From an archaeon (GTDB lineage Archaea > Methanobacteriota > Methanobacteria > Methanobacteriales > Methanobacteriaceae), in the NCBI GenBank assembly GCA_024409185.1, contig JAKSUD010000060.1, positions 1 to 6,020 of the forward strand: a DNA stretch of 6,020 bases. The letters are read 5' to 3'. The notes below the pieces were generated by a model. That model was not told the origin of the DNA. It did no database searches and saw only the letters and a program-made list of their open reading frames with translations. This document shows positions 5,930-6,020 of this stretch, piece after piece. The position numbers and the translations under genes were made by a program. The number at the start of each line of letters is the position of its first letter. The first letter of the stretch is position 1.

Positions 5930-6020
5930 ATGGCTGATACTAAAAAAGAAAAAATTATAGGTATCGATTTAGGTACTAGTAACTCTGCAGCATCTGTACT
6001 TGTTGGTGGAAAACCTACTG
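5930..6020 (+). CDS. dnaK: Hsp70 chaperone DnaK (N-terminus only, cut by window edge)
   Basis: Only 30 codons are visible. After a charged lead (MADTKKEK) comes [20 protein letters not shown], the phosphate-1 loop of the Hsp70 ATPase domain (family pattern GIDLGTTNS), followed by PT. DnaK is the ATP-driven foldase served by the GrpE encoded just upstream. The start is fixed by AAGGTGA five bases before the ATG. The first Thr of the usual GTTNS is Ser here, a mild change. The rest of the gene, and any dnaJ after it, lies beyond the window. Confidence 0.95.
   Translation, partial: MADTKKEKIIGIDLGTSNSAASVLVGGKPT

Overview
The window looks like chromosomal DNA of a methanogenic archaeon of the order Methanobacteriales, most like Methanobrevibacter or Methanosphaera. 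The evidence is very high A+T content, GGTGA-type ribosome binding sites, BRE/TATA-like promoters in place of -35/-10 boxes, and the gene set (LarB, a large HypF, an archaeal winged-helix regulator beside grpE and dnaK). The genus is an inference. No mobile element, CRISPR array, tRNA or rRNA is visible.

Left part (1-1505). Two minus-strand genes, larB followed 13 bases later by a GNAT acetyltransferase that runs off the left edge, form a likely operon. larB starts 101 bases from the divergent plus-strand hypF. LarB makes the first intermediate of the nickel-pincer cofactor and HypF makes the cyanide ligands of [NiFe]-hydrogenases, so two nickel-enzyme maturation genes share one short promoter region.

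Middle (1506-4586). hypF is complete, with all four expected domains. Its start is set at 1506, not at the GTG at 1497, because that GTG is part of the ribosome binding site. hypF converges on a 167-residue ArsR-type winged-helix regulator.

Right part (4587-6020). A 527-base non-coding stretch separates the regulator from the divergent grpE, and dnaK follows. The stretch is rich in signals. Four copies of TTTGTTACT, one inverted, and several related GTTA/TAAC elements surround two candidate promoters. After them comes a 154-base segment that can fold into a closed three-way RNA structure, then a small hairpin, then the grpE ribosome binding site. The simplest reading is that the regulator represses itself and the GrpE-DnaK chaperone operon by binding these boxes, as archaeal heat-shock regulators do. 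The structured segment, either a 5' leader or a separate small RNA, is the least explained and most interesting part of the window.
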